This document shows positions 42,801-53,229 of a stretch of 64,000 nucleotides of DNA, piece after piece. The stretch is from Puccinellia tenuiflora (taxonomy: Eukaryota > Streptophyta > Magnoliopsida > Poales > Poaceae), in the NCBI GenBank assembly GCA_012064385.1, contig QRDG01000137.1, positions 1,071,671-1,135,670 on the forward strand. The letters run 5' to 3'. The notes beneath the pieces are model-generated. The model was not told the DNA's origin and searched no databases. It saw nothing but the letters and a program-made list of their open reading frames with translations. The position numbers and the translations under genes were made by a program. Each line of letters opens with the position of its first letter. Position 1 is the first letter of the stretch.

Positions 42801-45544
42801 TAGGAGACATTCCTGGGCGCACCAGTGTCTCAAATCCCCCCATGTTCTCCCATCAAATTTTAATTTAGAAATTGGAATGAATGAGATTTTTCTGTCGACC
42901 ACCTTGCTTAGTTACTCAAATTGTCCATAACCGGGGACACGGCTAAGATCTTAGTTTTAAATACTCTCGAGAGTTTGTGACACTTTCACCACTTGACTTC
43001 ATCAACCCATTCTGTCCTCGACCTTCTTGAAGTGAAAAGGAAAGGTGAAGATGAAGACGAGACCTTTGGGAAATGTTCCCCGGTTCCTCTGGGCAGACCC
43101 ATACAAGACAACATCCGCTGAGAACTGCCGGAATCGAGGCCAATAACTACTTAGTCAAGGCAGAGCCATAGTATCAAGTGGCTGCACTGGAAGTAAACTA
43201 GACACGGAGTGACATGAAATCTCGAGGCCCTGGGTGGCGAGCACAAGTGCACGTACTCAGGTACCCGCAGAACTGGGCCTGAGCAGCCACTCAACTTTGA
43301 ACCACCAATAGAGCAACTCCAAATCCACCCAGGTGATTGATTAATTTAGTAGAATTTTTCTTAACTCATCTACCACAAAACAATTCATTTTTGCAGCAAG
43401 CCAATCTACTAAATTAATATAGGTCACTAGTCATCTAATTCATGTGGCTAATCTAACAGGTTTGCATAGCATATAACTTTATTGAAAACAGCCTATCATG
43501 CATGCTACTGGAAAATAATCTACAATGCAATATAGTAAAATAGTAGGTCATTTATGCTGGAGTATCAGTTGCCTTTTGAAACTTGTTGTTGCTCACACAC
43601 TCTTTTCAACGTAAGTCGTATCTCTCCGTTCAATCTAAACAATATAAACAAACAACAATAAATAACCATCCAACAACAATAAAACAAGCACAACATCAAA
43701 CATGGACAACAATAAAACAACAAGGTTGATGGTCCAAGTTCATCACATAATTCAATATACAAAAAGAATTATTGTAATGAGGTCTAGGTAGGTCAAAGGT
43801 CCAAGGTTTACAATTTGGATATGGTCAAATTGCAAACTAGGTCAAAGTTTGCAACACAAGCCACTAAAAGACTTTAAAGCAATTTCAACATTTTCATGAT
43901 GAAATGGTTCAACTAAAATGGGATTTGGTTATACTGGACAGAGGGCTAAATTACCAAACATTTTCCCTAAAGAAAACATTTAAAACAATAATAAAATCAT
44001 TTTCAAACTCCCAAAAAGGGCATAACACAATTTTAAATAAAACAAGGACTCAAAACATTTTATAAATTTTGGGAAAGGTCCTACTGGACAGAGGACAACT
44101 ATACAAAACTAATCCAATTGGATTTACCCAAAAATCTATTTTTAAACTAAAGTTATGCCAAAATTACTCAAATTACACATTTGAAATTTGAATAATTTAA
44201 ACTAGGGAAAAAACTGAAAACTAATATGTCTAAAATAATCTACAGATCCTGAGGTTTTCAAAAATATAAAATTCATTAAATTTGGCCGAGCCATTAAAAA
44301 GTTATGATGGTTTGAAGTTTCAGGGTCTTTTCTGTAAAACTGCCAGATTAAATCAATTTGGCCGAGATTACAGAAATGCTGGGCTGACGTGGATGCTGAC
44401 TAGCCACTGACAGTGCGCTGACGTGGCTGGCACGCGGTAGCTGACGAGTTGGTGACGAGAATGACACGTGGCTCTTCCTGATTGGATTGAATAGATCTAT
44501 TTTTAGAAAAAGATGCGTAACTCAAATCGAAAAACTTTCTTCGTAGAAGTTGTAGGGATTGATGACCTATACCTCCTGTAAAAATTTCACCTGATTTGGT
44601 TGGATGGTTGAAGAGTAATCGACGTATTACTCCGTCAGATCTAAAATCTTGCGACACAAAATTCTCCGGCTGTGCTTGATGAAAAGTGGTGATCTTTATC
44701 GGGATGGAAGGATCTCGACAAGATCTACAACTCTCGCGAAGGAAGAATCAGCATACGAGCAAAGCTCCAACCGTGACAAGTAGAAGATGAAAACGAGATC
44801 TAAAATCGAAGTTTCGAGTTGGAGGCCGAAAATTGGGCAGCCTGGCGGCGGAAAATTGGGGATTTTTAGGGGAGATGTGGTGCGGGGTAGCTGGCTATTT
44901 ATAGCCGGAGTTTGGTAGCAAATTGAGAAGAAATCAGAGCGGATCGGAAGGTTTTACGGGAGTTGGTTTCGGTACGGAACGACTCGTGTTCGTTCTGGAA
45001 AACGTCTCGAGCTGGGAGATCGATCGATGGTGCTGGGCCGGTGGTGCTAGGTAGCTGCTGCGCGCGGCGAGGAGTTGGGTCGGCCCGGGTGGGCTAGCTC
45101 GGGTGGCTGCGGCCTCTTTTTTTTTTTGACAATTCTTTTACTCCTTTTTCTTCTCTGTTTTCAAAATAGAAAATAAAAACATATCAAAACTTTTTATAAA
45201 AATTTGCAAAAATACTTTTTAGAGAGCTTTTCAACTATAGAATAATATGGCACTTGTCTTGCCAACAAAATAAAATCAAAATATTTGAAATATTGACTAG
45301 GGTTACTTTGCACCCTTTATGTCACTTAACAAAATATATTTTAAATTTTGAAATCTTTTACTAGTTCAAGCAATTCAAATGCAACAAACACATTATGCTG
45401 ATGAATGCCATGCATGATTTTGAGTTTTGAAACTTAAACAACAAAAAGTTTTTGAACCCTCTGAATTTTCAAAAAATTTGAAAATCTTGGGATGTTACAT
45501 CATTAATTACCAAAACAACACATGGGGGCAACCATGCTCTTTCA
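39861..45544 (-). repeat. 5' LTR of the gag-only element, split by a solo LTR
   Basis: Matches the 3' LTR from 39861 to 42304 and again from 45505 to 45544; the 42305-45504 interval is a later insertion plus its duplicated target. Combined LTR length is about 2,484 bases. It has 7 Gs in the G run where the other LTR has about 14. Confidence 0.93.
42305..45499 (-). mobile_element. Solo LTR (3,195 bp), probably Gypsy type, nested in the 5' LTR
   Basis: Bounded by TG...CA ends (plus strand TGTAGCGATCC ... GGGATGTTACA; minus strand starts TGTAACATCCC) and a 5-bp TCATT duplication at 42300-42304 and 45500-45504. No internal repeat of the ends, no PBS or PPT, and no long ORF are seen, so it is a lone LTR left by recombination. 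A minus-strand CTATAAATAG TATA box at about 44904-44915 supports the orientation. Family assignment is by the TGTAACATCCC start only. Confidence 0.85.
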
Positions 45545-45549
45545 ATTAC

Positions 45550-46680
45550 CATGTGATTTCTTGTAACTTATAAAAAAGATTCTTGGTTATGTCTTAAACT
45601 CATATTGTGATTGTTTGTGCAAGTTTACTTGGATTATCAAGATGTAGATGCACACCAACTTCAACATCTACTCTCCCAATTCTCTTAGTCTTTAACCCTT
45701 TTTATTTATTGGTCAATATTTTTTCGCCATCTATCTCATATGTTCATGGAAAAGGAGGTGATTATATTACAAACAATGCCACCTTGTTGTTATGAAGCAA
45801 TTGTGTTTGTTGTCCAGTGTAAAGGAAAGGTCTTCCTTTGTCGCATAAAATAGATATATGTACATAGAAATAATATTGAAGGTTAACATCAAAGGAATAG
45901 GATGATGTAGATCATTTTTTTTTACTCGTATACCCTTTTCCATGTACCAAGTATACATAACAATTTAGTTGTAACTTCCACAACTATAGATAATTAATTA
46001 ATTAATTAATTAATATTGCACTAAGATTAATTCTCTATTGTGGATATAAACTTCATGTTTGACATTGCAGATTAAGAAGCAATTTTTTTTACTTAGTAGA
46101 TCTTGGTATGGAGTGAGGCATGGTTAAGAAGTTAACTTGTTAGACTTAGGTGGAAAAAAATGAATTTTGCTCCACCGTTTAGCACTCTTGTGGGAGCCAT
46201 ATGTCATTTGATTCTCTTAGACACAGGTCTTGTACTAGACGTGGGTCTAGAAAAATCTTAGCTAGACTCACCCCATTCCATTATTTAGATCTAACATAAA
46301 GAAGATATACTCCTAGCCACCCCTTTTTTTGCAACACTACACACGCTCTCACACACCATCGCTGTTGAGGGTGACCATGTTGGTGTTGTGCTACAGAGCA
46401 TGCTCATACTTGTTATATGGAAGCAAAGATCCGTTTTCTGCTGAAGCAAACAGTGTTTCTATTAGAAGCGAATTCTAATATATATGGAAGCAAAATTAAT
46501 GGAAACAAATCTTTGTTTCTTTACATACTGAACGGAGCAAGTAGAGAAAGCCATACATACGTATTGGCTACTCATGCAAGTGTTGACTTGGCTCAGTCTA
46601 ACCTAAATTTACTCTGGTTAGCTCAGCAGGACATCCACTCAAAATGTACTATAGTCGCTGGATCGATTGAACACGTGGTC
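45550..46680. other. Intergenic AT-rich sequence with (TAAT)n microsatellite
   Basis: No gene supported. A (TAAT)6 microsatellite is at 45991-46015. The remainder shows nothing recognisable. Confidence 0.55.
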
Positions 46681-46689
46681 TTCACTTAA

Positions 46690-48474
46690 CGCGCTGCCAT
46701 AAATTGGATATCCATCTCCCAACTGATCCCTGCATTTGATCTCCATTCGCTGATTTATTGGCAGTGCCTGGGCATTTGGTCTCATACAGGTCATACTGTA
46801 CCGACTATTGGCAGGCCAAGAGTAGGAATAGCTAGATAGAACGTGCAGCAGCCGTATTTGGAAGGAATACTGTTTGACCTGTACGTCACCACCAATCTCA
46901 TTGTCGACACATGATGCATCGGCAATTTGGCATGCCTACAGTTCTCCTCTCAATGATTCGTGTATATGCATGATGAGAAGATCCGTACGTAGATGAAGGA
47001 TGGGCAGCACGAGCTTTCTCTTTCTCGTTAAACACGAGTGCGGACGAATGGTGCTCGGGCGCGCTTGCTCCTGGCAAAAATGCGTGGCTCTGATTAAATT
47101 CAACATTTTATACTCAGTGCAATAAATGCTTTGCATGCATGCATGTTCGTTTGTTTAGCTGACTCATGATTAATTAGGAAAATGATTATTGCTCACCTAC
47201 ACCCTCTTCTTTCAAAAAATTCGAAAAATAGTAAATCAAGTCAAAAAATTCTAAAATAAATTGGGGTCGTACTTATATTAGTTCTGCCCATTTCTGCAAA
47301 ATCTCGGGCTCAAACGGCATTTTATTTGAACTGTGCAAAAAAGACAAAATAAGGTGTCAGAAAATAAATTGGGCACCAAAAATCTGCACTCTTAGCATAT
47401 TTCAAAGTTTGAAAATTATGATTTATTCATGTTCGTCCCGCAAAAAAGGCCAAGAAAATGGTCCGTTTCCAATAGGTTTGGGATAATTAATTAGTGGGAG
47501 ACTTAATACCCAGAATTATGGATGCATTGAAGAGACTGGCATGCACTTTTTACAGAGAGCAAGCGTGCCCGGGCTCACTTTAGAGTTTTCGGTTAAACAC
47601 ACCTAACGTTTTCTAGTAACATGTTGAGAAGGGTAGGATCGATGTTCCTGTAATTCGTATAGAAAAGTAAAAGGAGAGTTGGTCCAATTTATAAGAAAGA
47701 TGGGGCCTAAAACCCATACGACGTTGCCGTGTTTATGGAAAAAATCAGGTGAAAAAACGCATATGTGAGGACATCTCCGTCGTCCCCACGTCCACCAAAA
47801 CGTAACAAGAACAGACCTGACTGAATTGTTAACAAAAGTAGGAATACCGATATGATAGCGTGCACCATTTATACTCGTCTCGATTGGACTACATTTTCAC
47901 ATTATCTCCCAAGTCAAGAGCACCTCTTCACATCGGTTGAATCTGAAGCGGCGCGATGCTCTGTCATCTTCAGCAACGCACAACCCGATGGGCGGAGAGG
48001 CCCAAGATTAGGCAAAGCGGCTTAATTATCAGCCTGCCCTCCACAGTACCTAGTTCGTAGGTTGAGTGGTAATCCCGGGTGTAGTCAATTTTCTTATTCT
48101 TGTACATAACTCATTTTCTATCAATGTATTGAGATAGAAAGCTTTTACAATTTCTCTAGAAGAAGGAAAAGCAAGCTAGGGCGAGAAAGATATGTGCACT
48201 TTGTGTAGGATAATACTAGTAGTATCATTCCAGTGTTGACTTCAATGCATCTAAATGAAAAAGGGAAAGTAAGCTAGGGACAAAAATAAATTGGGACTGC
48301 ACGATTTTTGGAAGTAGTCCTTTAAACCAAGACGGAGGGAGTAGATACCATTCGGAAAAGTTTCTGCGCGGCCATAAATAGGTGGGCGGCTAGGTTAACG
48401 TTTGGCAATGATAGTATACTCCCAACTCCGGCCGGGGAGGGCCATGCTGCACGGTCACTTGGCCTCGCAGCTTA
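46690..48474. repeat. Copy I (left part) of a local degenerate repeat block
   Basis: Shares long diverged stretches with 61.0-61.6 kb and 63.2-63.65 kb. Shared landmarks: GAATTGTTAACAAAA, CACCATTTATACTC, GGATTACATTTTCACATTATCTCC, TTTTCTATCAATG, GATAGAAA, AAGCTAGGG and GTTTGGCAATGATAGTATAC. A related start (TCTCCCAAC..GATCC..TGCAT) is at 46715 and again at 53140. About 47165-47500 is unrelated filler with no recognised feature. Non-coding. Confidence 0.7.
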
Positions 48475-49355
48475 GAGCAACTCTAGCAGTTCCTGTACTC
48501 GCGAAAACTGCAAACGCGAGTACAGGGCGCGGTAAACGCCTTTTGCAGGCCGAAAAAACGTCGGCGCGGATCAGTCCCCGCAAACAAAACCCGCAAAACA
48601 GCTGAAACCCGCAAAACAGCCTGTGAGCGCCGCCCCGCCTCGACCTCCCTACGACCGCCGCGCCGCCCGTTGCCACCGCGCCGCCCGCCGCCACCGCGCC
48701 GCCCGCCGCCACCGCGCCGCCCGCCGCCACCGCGCCGCCCGCCATTGCCGCGCCTCCCGCCGCCATGCCCCCGCCTCGGCCTCGGCCCCGCGCCCGCATG
48801 CCGCTCCGTCCACGCCGCCCCACGCCATGGCCGTGGTGGTGGCCTGCACCGCCCGGCGCCCCGAGCCGGCCACGACCCTTGCTCCCGGCCTCCGCGCCAC
48901 CCGCCGCCACTACCCGCCGCGCCGCCCGCTGCCCTGCCGGCCTCGGCCCAGCGCCCTGCCGCTCCCGTGGGGAGACAAGCGGCGGCGGACATAGGCTCCC
49001 GGAGCTTCAAACGTGACGCAATCGGTAGATATGACAGCTAATCACTGGAAATTGGAAGAAACTTGGCCGGAATCGAAGCTCGGTGGCGAGATTTCGCCGG
49101 ATTCCGGCGAGTCCGCCGCCAGTTGGTGGCAGTTGCTGAAGGTTCCGTCCCGCCAAATCATACAGTTTTGCCTTCAGGTCGGCCTTCAACCCCTACTATT
49201 ACAGGCCGACGCTCGATTTTTGCTGCGGCCCTTAAAATATTTTTACAGTTCGCGTCGTTTGCGGGGACTGATCTGCGCCTTTTCTCGGCCTGAACCCGTA
49301 AAAAAGCGGTTATTTTGCAGTTTTCGCGTGTTTGCAGGGACTGTTAGAGATGCTC
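48475..49355. mobile_element. PIF/Harbinger-type MITE (881 bp), GC-rich core
   Basis: Terminal inverted repeats GAGCAACTCTAGCAG and, inward from the right, GAGCATCTCTAACAG, with TTA duplications at 48472-48474 and 49356-49358. Subterminal hairpin: 48496-48507 and 48519-48530 are CCTGTACTCGCG and its complement, and related GCAGTTTTCGCG sequence recurs at the right end. It interrupts copy I of the local repeat block; copies II and III lack it, giving an empty site. Long frames on both strands here are low-complexity products of the GC repeat, not genes. Confidence 0.88.
48650..48760. repeat. 18-bp GC-rich tandem repeat, about five units
   Basis: Unit CCGCCACCGCGCCGCCCG repeated head to tail with few changes, inside the 881-bp MITE. 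Confidence 0.85.
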
Positions 49356-49358
49356 TTA

Positions 49359-50020
49359 CACACGTAGCCCTTGTGGGAGGCTCGATACTATATACAGTAC
49401 GTAGTACCAAGTGGTTATACTATTCCTCAAAAAAAAATGGTTATACTAAAAGGCCACGTTCCTCTTCATCGATCTACATCTCGTCCCACGATGATCCGTC
49501 ACTGTATCATCATCATCATCCCGGTCGGTCCCATCACAATGTACCAAGTGGTCAGACTAAAATTAAGGCCTGATAAAAGCTGAAACCAAGCATGCATGGC
49601 TTCTGATCTCTGACAGGTTTCGTTGTCTCGTTAAACCTGCAAACGAAAACACGGTTGAACATCATTTTTGTTTCGAAAATGGGTACCCAGCCTCTGCACA
49701 GATTAATTGATGCATGCGGCTTTTATTTATTTATTAAAACACGGTTGAACATCATGGGAGTAGTACGTATACAGGACAGATTAGATAGAGAGAAGAAAAA
49801 CACTGCTTGGCGAGACATGAGTAAGTGTGGCGTGTTGGTGTCGGCATCAAGTGTTAGCGTCTCCAACGATCGATTCGCTAGCTCCTAGCGTGATCTCGAT
49901 CGTCGCCGCGATTTGCGAATTCTGTCACACCTCCCGCCACGCCCAGTTTCTAACCAACCTGATCGTATCATTTGTCCTGAGGTATTATTATAGTGTATGT
50001 ATGTACAAACATTTGGTCGT
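49359..50020. repeat. Copy I (right part) of the local repeat block
   Basis: Parallels 61620-61960 and 63650-64000: GATCTACATCTC, CGTCACTGTATCATCA, GCATGGCTTCTGATC, TCTCGTTAAACCTGCAA, GGACAG..AGAGAGAA and GTGTTGGTGTCGGCATCAAG. Non-coding. Confidence 0.75.
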
Positions 50021-50029
50021 ATATAGATA

Positions 50030-50187
50030 CAGGGGCGGAGCCAGCACATACGAGTTGGGTTCAAATGAACCCAACGAAATTTTGCTAACGCCCTTATAAT
50101 CACTACTTAGCTGCTCCAAATTACTACTTTGAACCAATGTATACAGTGAACTGAACCCAATGATGGGATCTTCCAGCTCCGCCACTG
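50030..50187. mobile_element. hAT-like MITE (158 bp)
   Basis: Ends CAGGGGCGGAGCCAG and, inward from the right, CAGTGGCGGAGCTGG. Exact 8-bp target duplication TATAGATA at 50022-50029 and 50188-50195. Confidence 0.9.
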
Positions 50188-50518
50188 TATAGATAATGGA
50201 ATTTGTACGTACTTGCTGGTTTGATAATCCATTGTAATAATTTCTACTTGCTAGTACGAATCCTAGTACGTCTTTTAGCTATTTTCTACTAAAAGTAGAA
50301 TAACACAATTGCTCAAGTCATGAAGATGAAGGCACCATGCGTAAATAATTATTTCAATGCCGTTGGTTCAACCTCCAATTATACGGCTGAAAATATAAAT
50401 CCACAGGTCACAGAGCAGCCTACCGTACATAACATTTTCAATTGCCATGTCAGGTGCACCCATCGAATCAGAACAAACCGATTGCAAAATCCACCTAGCT
50501 ATCTTCGTCAGCACACCT

Positions 50519-51367
50519 CACTACGGGAAACGCACTATACGCCGACGGCCGGAAGGAAGCCGTCGGCGTACGCTCGTTTGCCGTCGGCGTATGGCCGTCG
50601 GCGTAGCCACTCTGTCATCGGCGTATCCGTTGCCGTCGGCGTACGCCCTCATACGCCGACGGCAATCTCTAAATGAAAAAATGAAATTATTTTTACTTTT
50701 ATTTCCTTTTTACATTTAATATGGAATAATTCATATCTTTAATTCCGTTAATCGAAATTAAAAAAAAATTCTATGTCAATTAGAAAAATGAGAGGAATTC
50801 AAATATGACATCCATATCATCATTGTTGCCAAAAACAAATTCCAAATTATTTTATAAATATCATTTTCTATTTTTTAAGTATAAAAAAATAATTTTTAAT
50901 TAAGCAAGTAACAAACATATGTTACAAAATGTCATGTGCACGGTGTGAAAAAGATTTTATGGATGTCATATTTGGATTCCTCTCATTTTTCTAATCGATT
51001 TGGACATTTAATTTGTTAAATTCCGATTTACGGATTTAAAGATATGAATTATTTCATATTAAATGGAAAATAGAAAAAAAGTATACGCCGACGGCATTGC
51101 TGTCGGCGTATCAAATGTAAAAAATTGAAAAAGTATACGCCGACGGCTGCCGTCGGCATATCAAATGTAGAAAATTGAAAAAGTATACGCCGACGGCAAA
51201 ATCTACGCCGACGGCCAAAATCTCTAGGCCGACGGCAATGCCGTCGGCGTAGCTAAAAAAAGAAAAAAAGATCTCGGTTGGCCTGGTCGGGGTCTACGCC
51301 GACGGCCCCGACATTTGGCCGTCGGCGTATGTCCTGGCCGTCGGCGTTTTGTGGATTTCCCGTAGTG
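50519..51367. mobile_element. Foldback CACTA-type MITE (849 bp)
   Basis: Perfect terminal repeats CACTACGGGAAA and TTTCCCGTAGTG, with a 3-bp CCT duplication at 50516-50518 and 51368-51370, as for En/Spm (CACTA) elements. Both ends carry many copies of TACGCCGACGGC and its complement, the kind of subterminal motif that CACTA transposases bind. The interior is also inverted: about 50695-50830 pairs with about 50945-51075, so almost the whole element can fold back on itself around 50880. No coding capacity. Confidence 0.92.
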
Positions 51368-51370
51368 CCT

Positions 51371-53229
51371 ATAAAAAAAGATCATTAAAAAGCGTGAGCC
51401 GTTATTAAAATGTTATAAAGTTGATGATTCCCACCAAGAATTTGATCTCCAGGTCGGGTTAATTCCATACGAACCAGTACGAAGAAGGATGTGCATGCCC
51501 ATCACTTCTGCAACGATATCGAAGCTGAAATATAGAGAGTACCAATATCCTTGTGGTTAGCGGAGAAGAGCCATCGAACCAGATTTGTTACTTAATCTTC
51601 CCTTTAAATTATGTGTTAAATAAAACTTCTCATCATAATATTGAGTCATTTGTTCAGCTCTCAGAACAAAGCTAGAATCAAAAGCTCTTCCCGGGCCTAG
51701 ATAAGATTGGTCATAGTAGGAAGTAATTTAGACTTGTTACTAGTCTATGTTTCTAGTGGGTAACATATGTGTGTTATAATGCAAGTCTTCATTTAACTAG
51801 ATGTAGACTCATTTTGTCTTGAGGTGCGTTATGTTCATTACCTACTCACCACATAAGTAAACTTGTTTTGGGATACATTATGTTATTAGCTAAGTTATGT
51901 CCAATATGCCTGGTAAATACCAAAGTGAACATGGGTGTACGTGCAACCCCGTCCAAAAAACTTTTTCAAAATGTTTAAAAATTATGAAAAACATGCTACT
52001 ACAAGTTAATTGGTCTTCTTAGGATTTGGTAGGTGAAACTTGATACCTCATGCACCTTCGTCTAGAAATACTTCATGCACTTATTTCTCTTTCATTTTTA
52101 TTAAAATATCTAAATAAGCTAAATGTGTATGAAAATAATATGTACTCTCTGTTCCAAATTATTCTGCATTCTGGGTCTAGTTAAAGTCAAGATTCTTATA
52201 GTTTAACCAAATATATAAGCAAAAAATAAAACCATCTACGATATCTTTACTATTAAATAGGAGTTGCTTATTATGGTACGTTGCTCAACACTCAACAGTC
52301 ATCATCTAGACCGTACGATTTGTATCCGATCTCACACAATCTCCATAACAAAAAATACAAGATCTAAAAAAACACCAACAAATCCGAAAATCAGGGATTC
52401 CATGCACAGTTAAAGGGGCTAATTATTTATCCTTTTCCAACTAATCTCATCGGATGCCAAAAATTTGATATTTTTAAGTGAAACTAAATAGGTCTAATTA
52501 ATTATCCTTCTCTAACTAAGTTGACTGCATGCAACAAAAAAATCCAGATTTGCATGGTTAAGTACCCGCGCGTTGCAATTTGAGAAAAAATAACACTGCT
52601 GGTAAATGCAATGCACTGAAATATTCATAAAATATATAATAAGCTTTTTATAACCTGAAAAAAACAGAGTACTAGCTAGCTAGGTGTGTCTTAACGTACC
52701 ATGACGGTCGGTTACCCATCGAAAGAAAATCAAATGCTAACGAGAGTAACCTCTAGCTAGCTAGCTATAACAGGTGAAATGCACGAGCAACTCTGGGCAA
52801 TTTACTGGCAAAATAGTCAATTAATTGCGGTGTTAATTCATCCGTCTAGCTGTCCTTTATTCGGAAGCATTTGTTCATTCAGTCTCACGCTGAATCAAAA
52901 GGGAGTTTAAAGTGGCTGTTTCATTATAAAGCGTGATATGTTGGATTTATTCAAACTTGACAGAAATTTTGGACCTATATTTTATTTTCTCGCCCCTTAC
53001 CAAAACTCTTTTATTTCGTGAAATTTGTACCAAATTTCAACATTTTTTTCTTCACTACACATGTCATAAAACGATCCACCTAACCCTGGCGCCCCCCGGC
53101 CGGCGGCGCAAGGAGGATCTAGTTGGCCTTGGAGATACATCTCCCAACCGATACCTGCATCGAGCTCCATTGAGTTGATTTATTATTGGGAGGGCCTGTG
53201 TACACCTTTCATTTTTGGTTGACGCTATG
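51371..53229. other. Intergenic sequence with fragments of the local repeat
   Basis: No gene supported. About 52030-52200 is a diverged copy of 62520-62618 plus 62829-62890 (GGTGAAACTTGATACCTCATGC, GTGTATGAAAATAATA, CTGCATTCTG). About 53140-53200 resembles 46715-46770. The remainder is AT-rich and unremarkable. Confidence 0.55.

Larger units (their letters stand above)
31482..45544 (-). mobile_element. Gag-only (non-autonomous) LTR retrotransposon with a nested solo LTR
   Basis: Minus-strand element. Its 3' LTR is at 31482-33977 and its 5' LTR at 39861-45544 (interrupted). Both begin TGAAAGAGC and end CTTTCA when read on the minus strand. Target duplication ATTAC is at 31477-31481 and 45545-45549. 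A tRNA-iMet type PBS adjoins the 5' LTR and a G-rich PPT adjoins the 3' LTR. The interior (33978-39860) encodes only a gag protein next to the 5' LTR; the remaining 3.7 kb has no protease, integrase or reverse transcriptase. By eye the LTRs differ at about 20 sites in about 2.48 kb plus a few indels, implying a recent insertion. Confidence 0.93.

Noticed and set aside
42305..45499. Possible complete Gypsy element nested in the LTR
   Set aside because: No second LTR, PBS, PPT or polymerase motifs were found; only one pair of TG/CA ends with a 5-bp duplication, so a solo LTR is the simplest reading.
48650..48760. CRISPR-like regular repeat
   Set aside because: Head-to-tail GC units without unique spacers, in a plant MITE.
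48455..49041. Several 80-175 codon frames on both strands
   Set aside because: Generated by the 18-bp GC tandem repeat inside a MITE; all six frames are open and low complexity.
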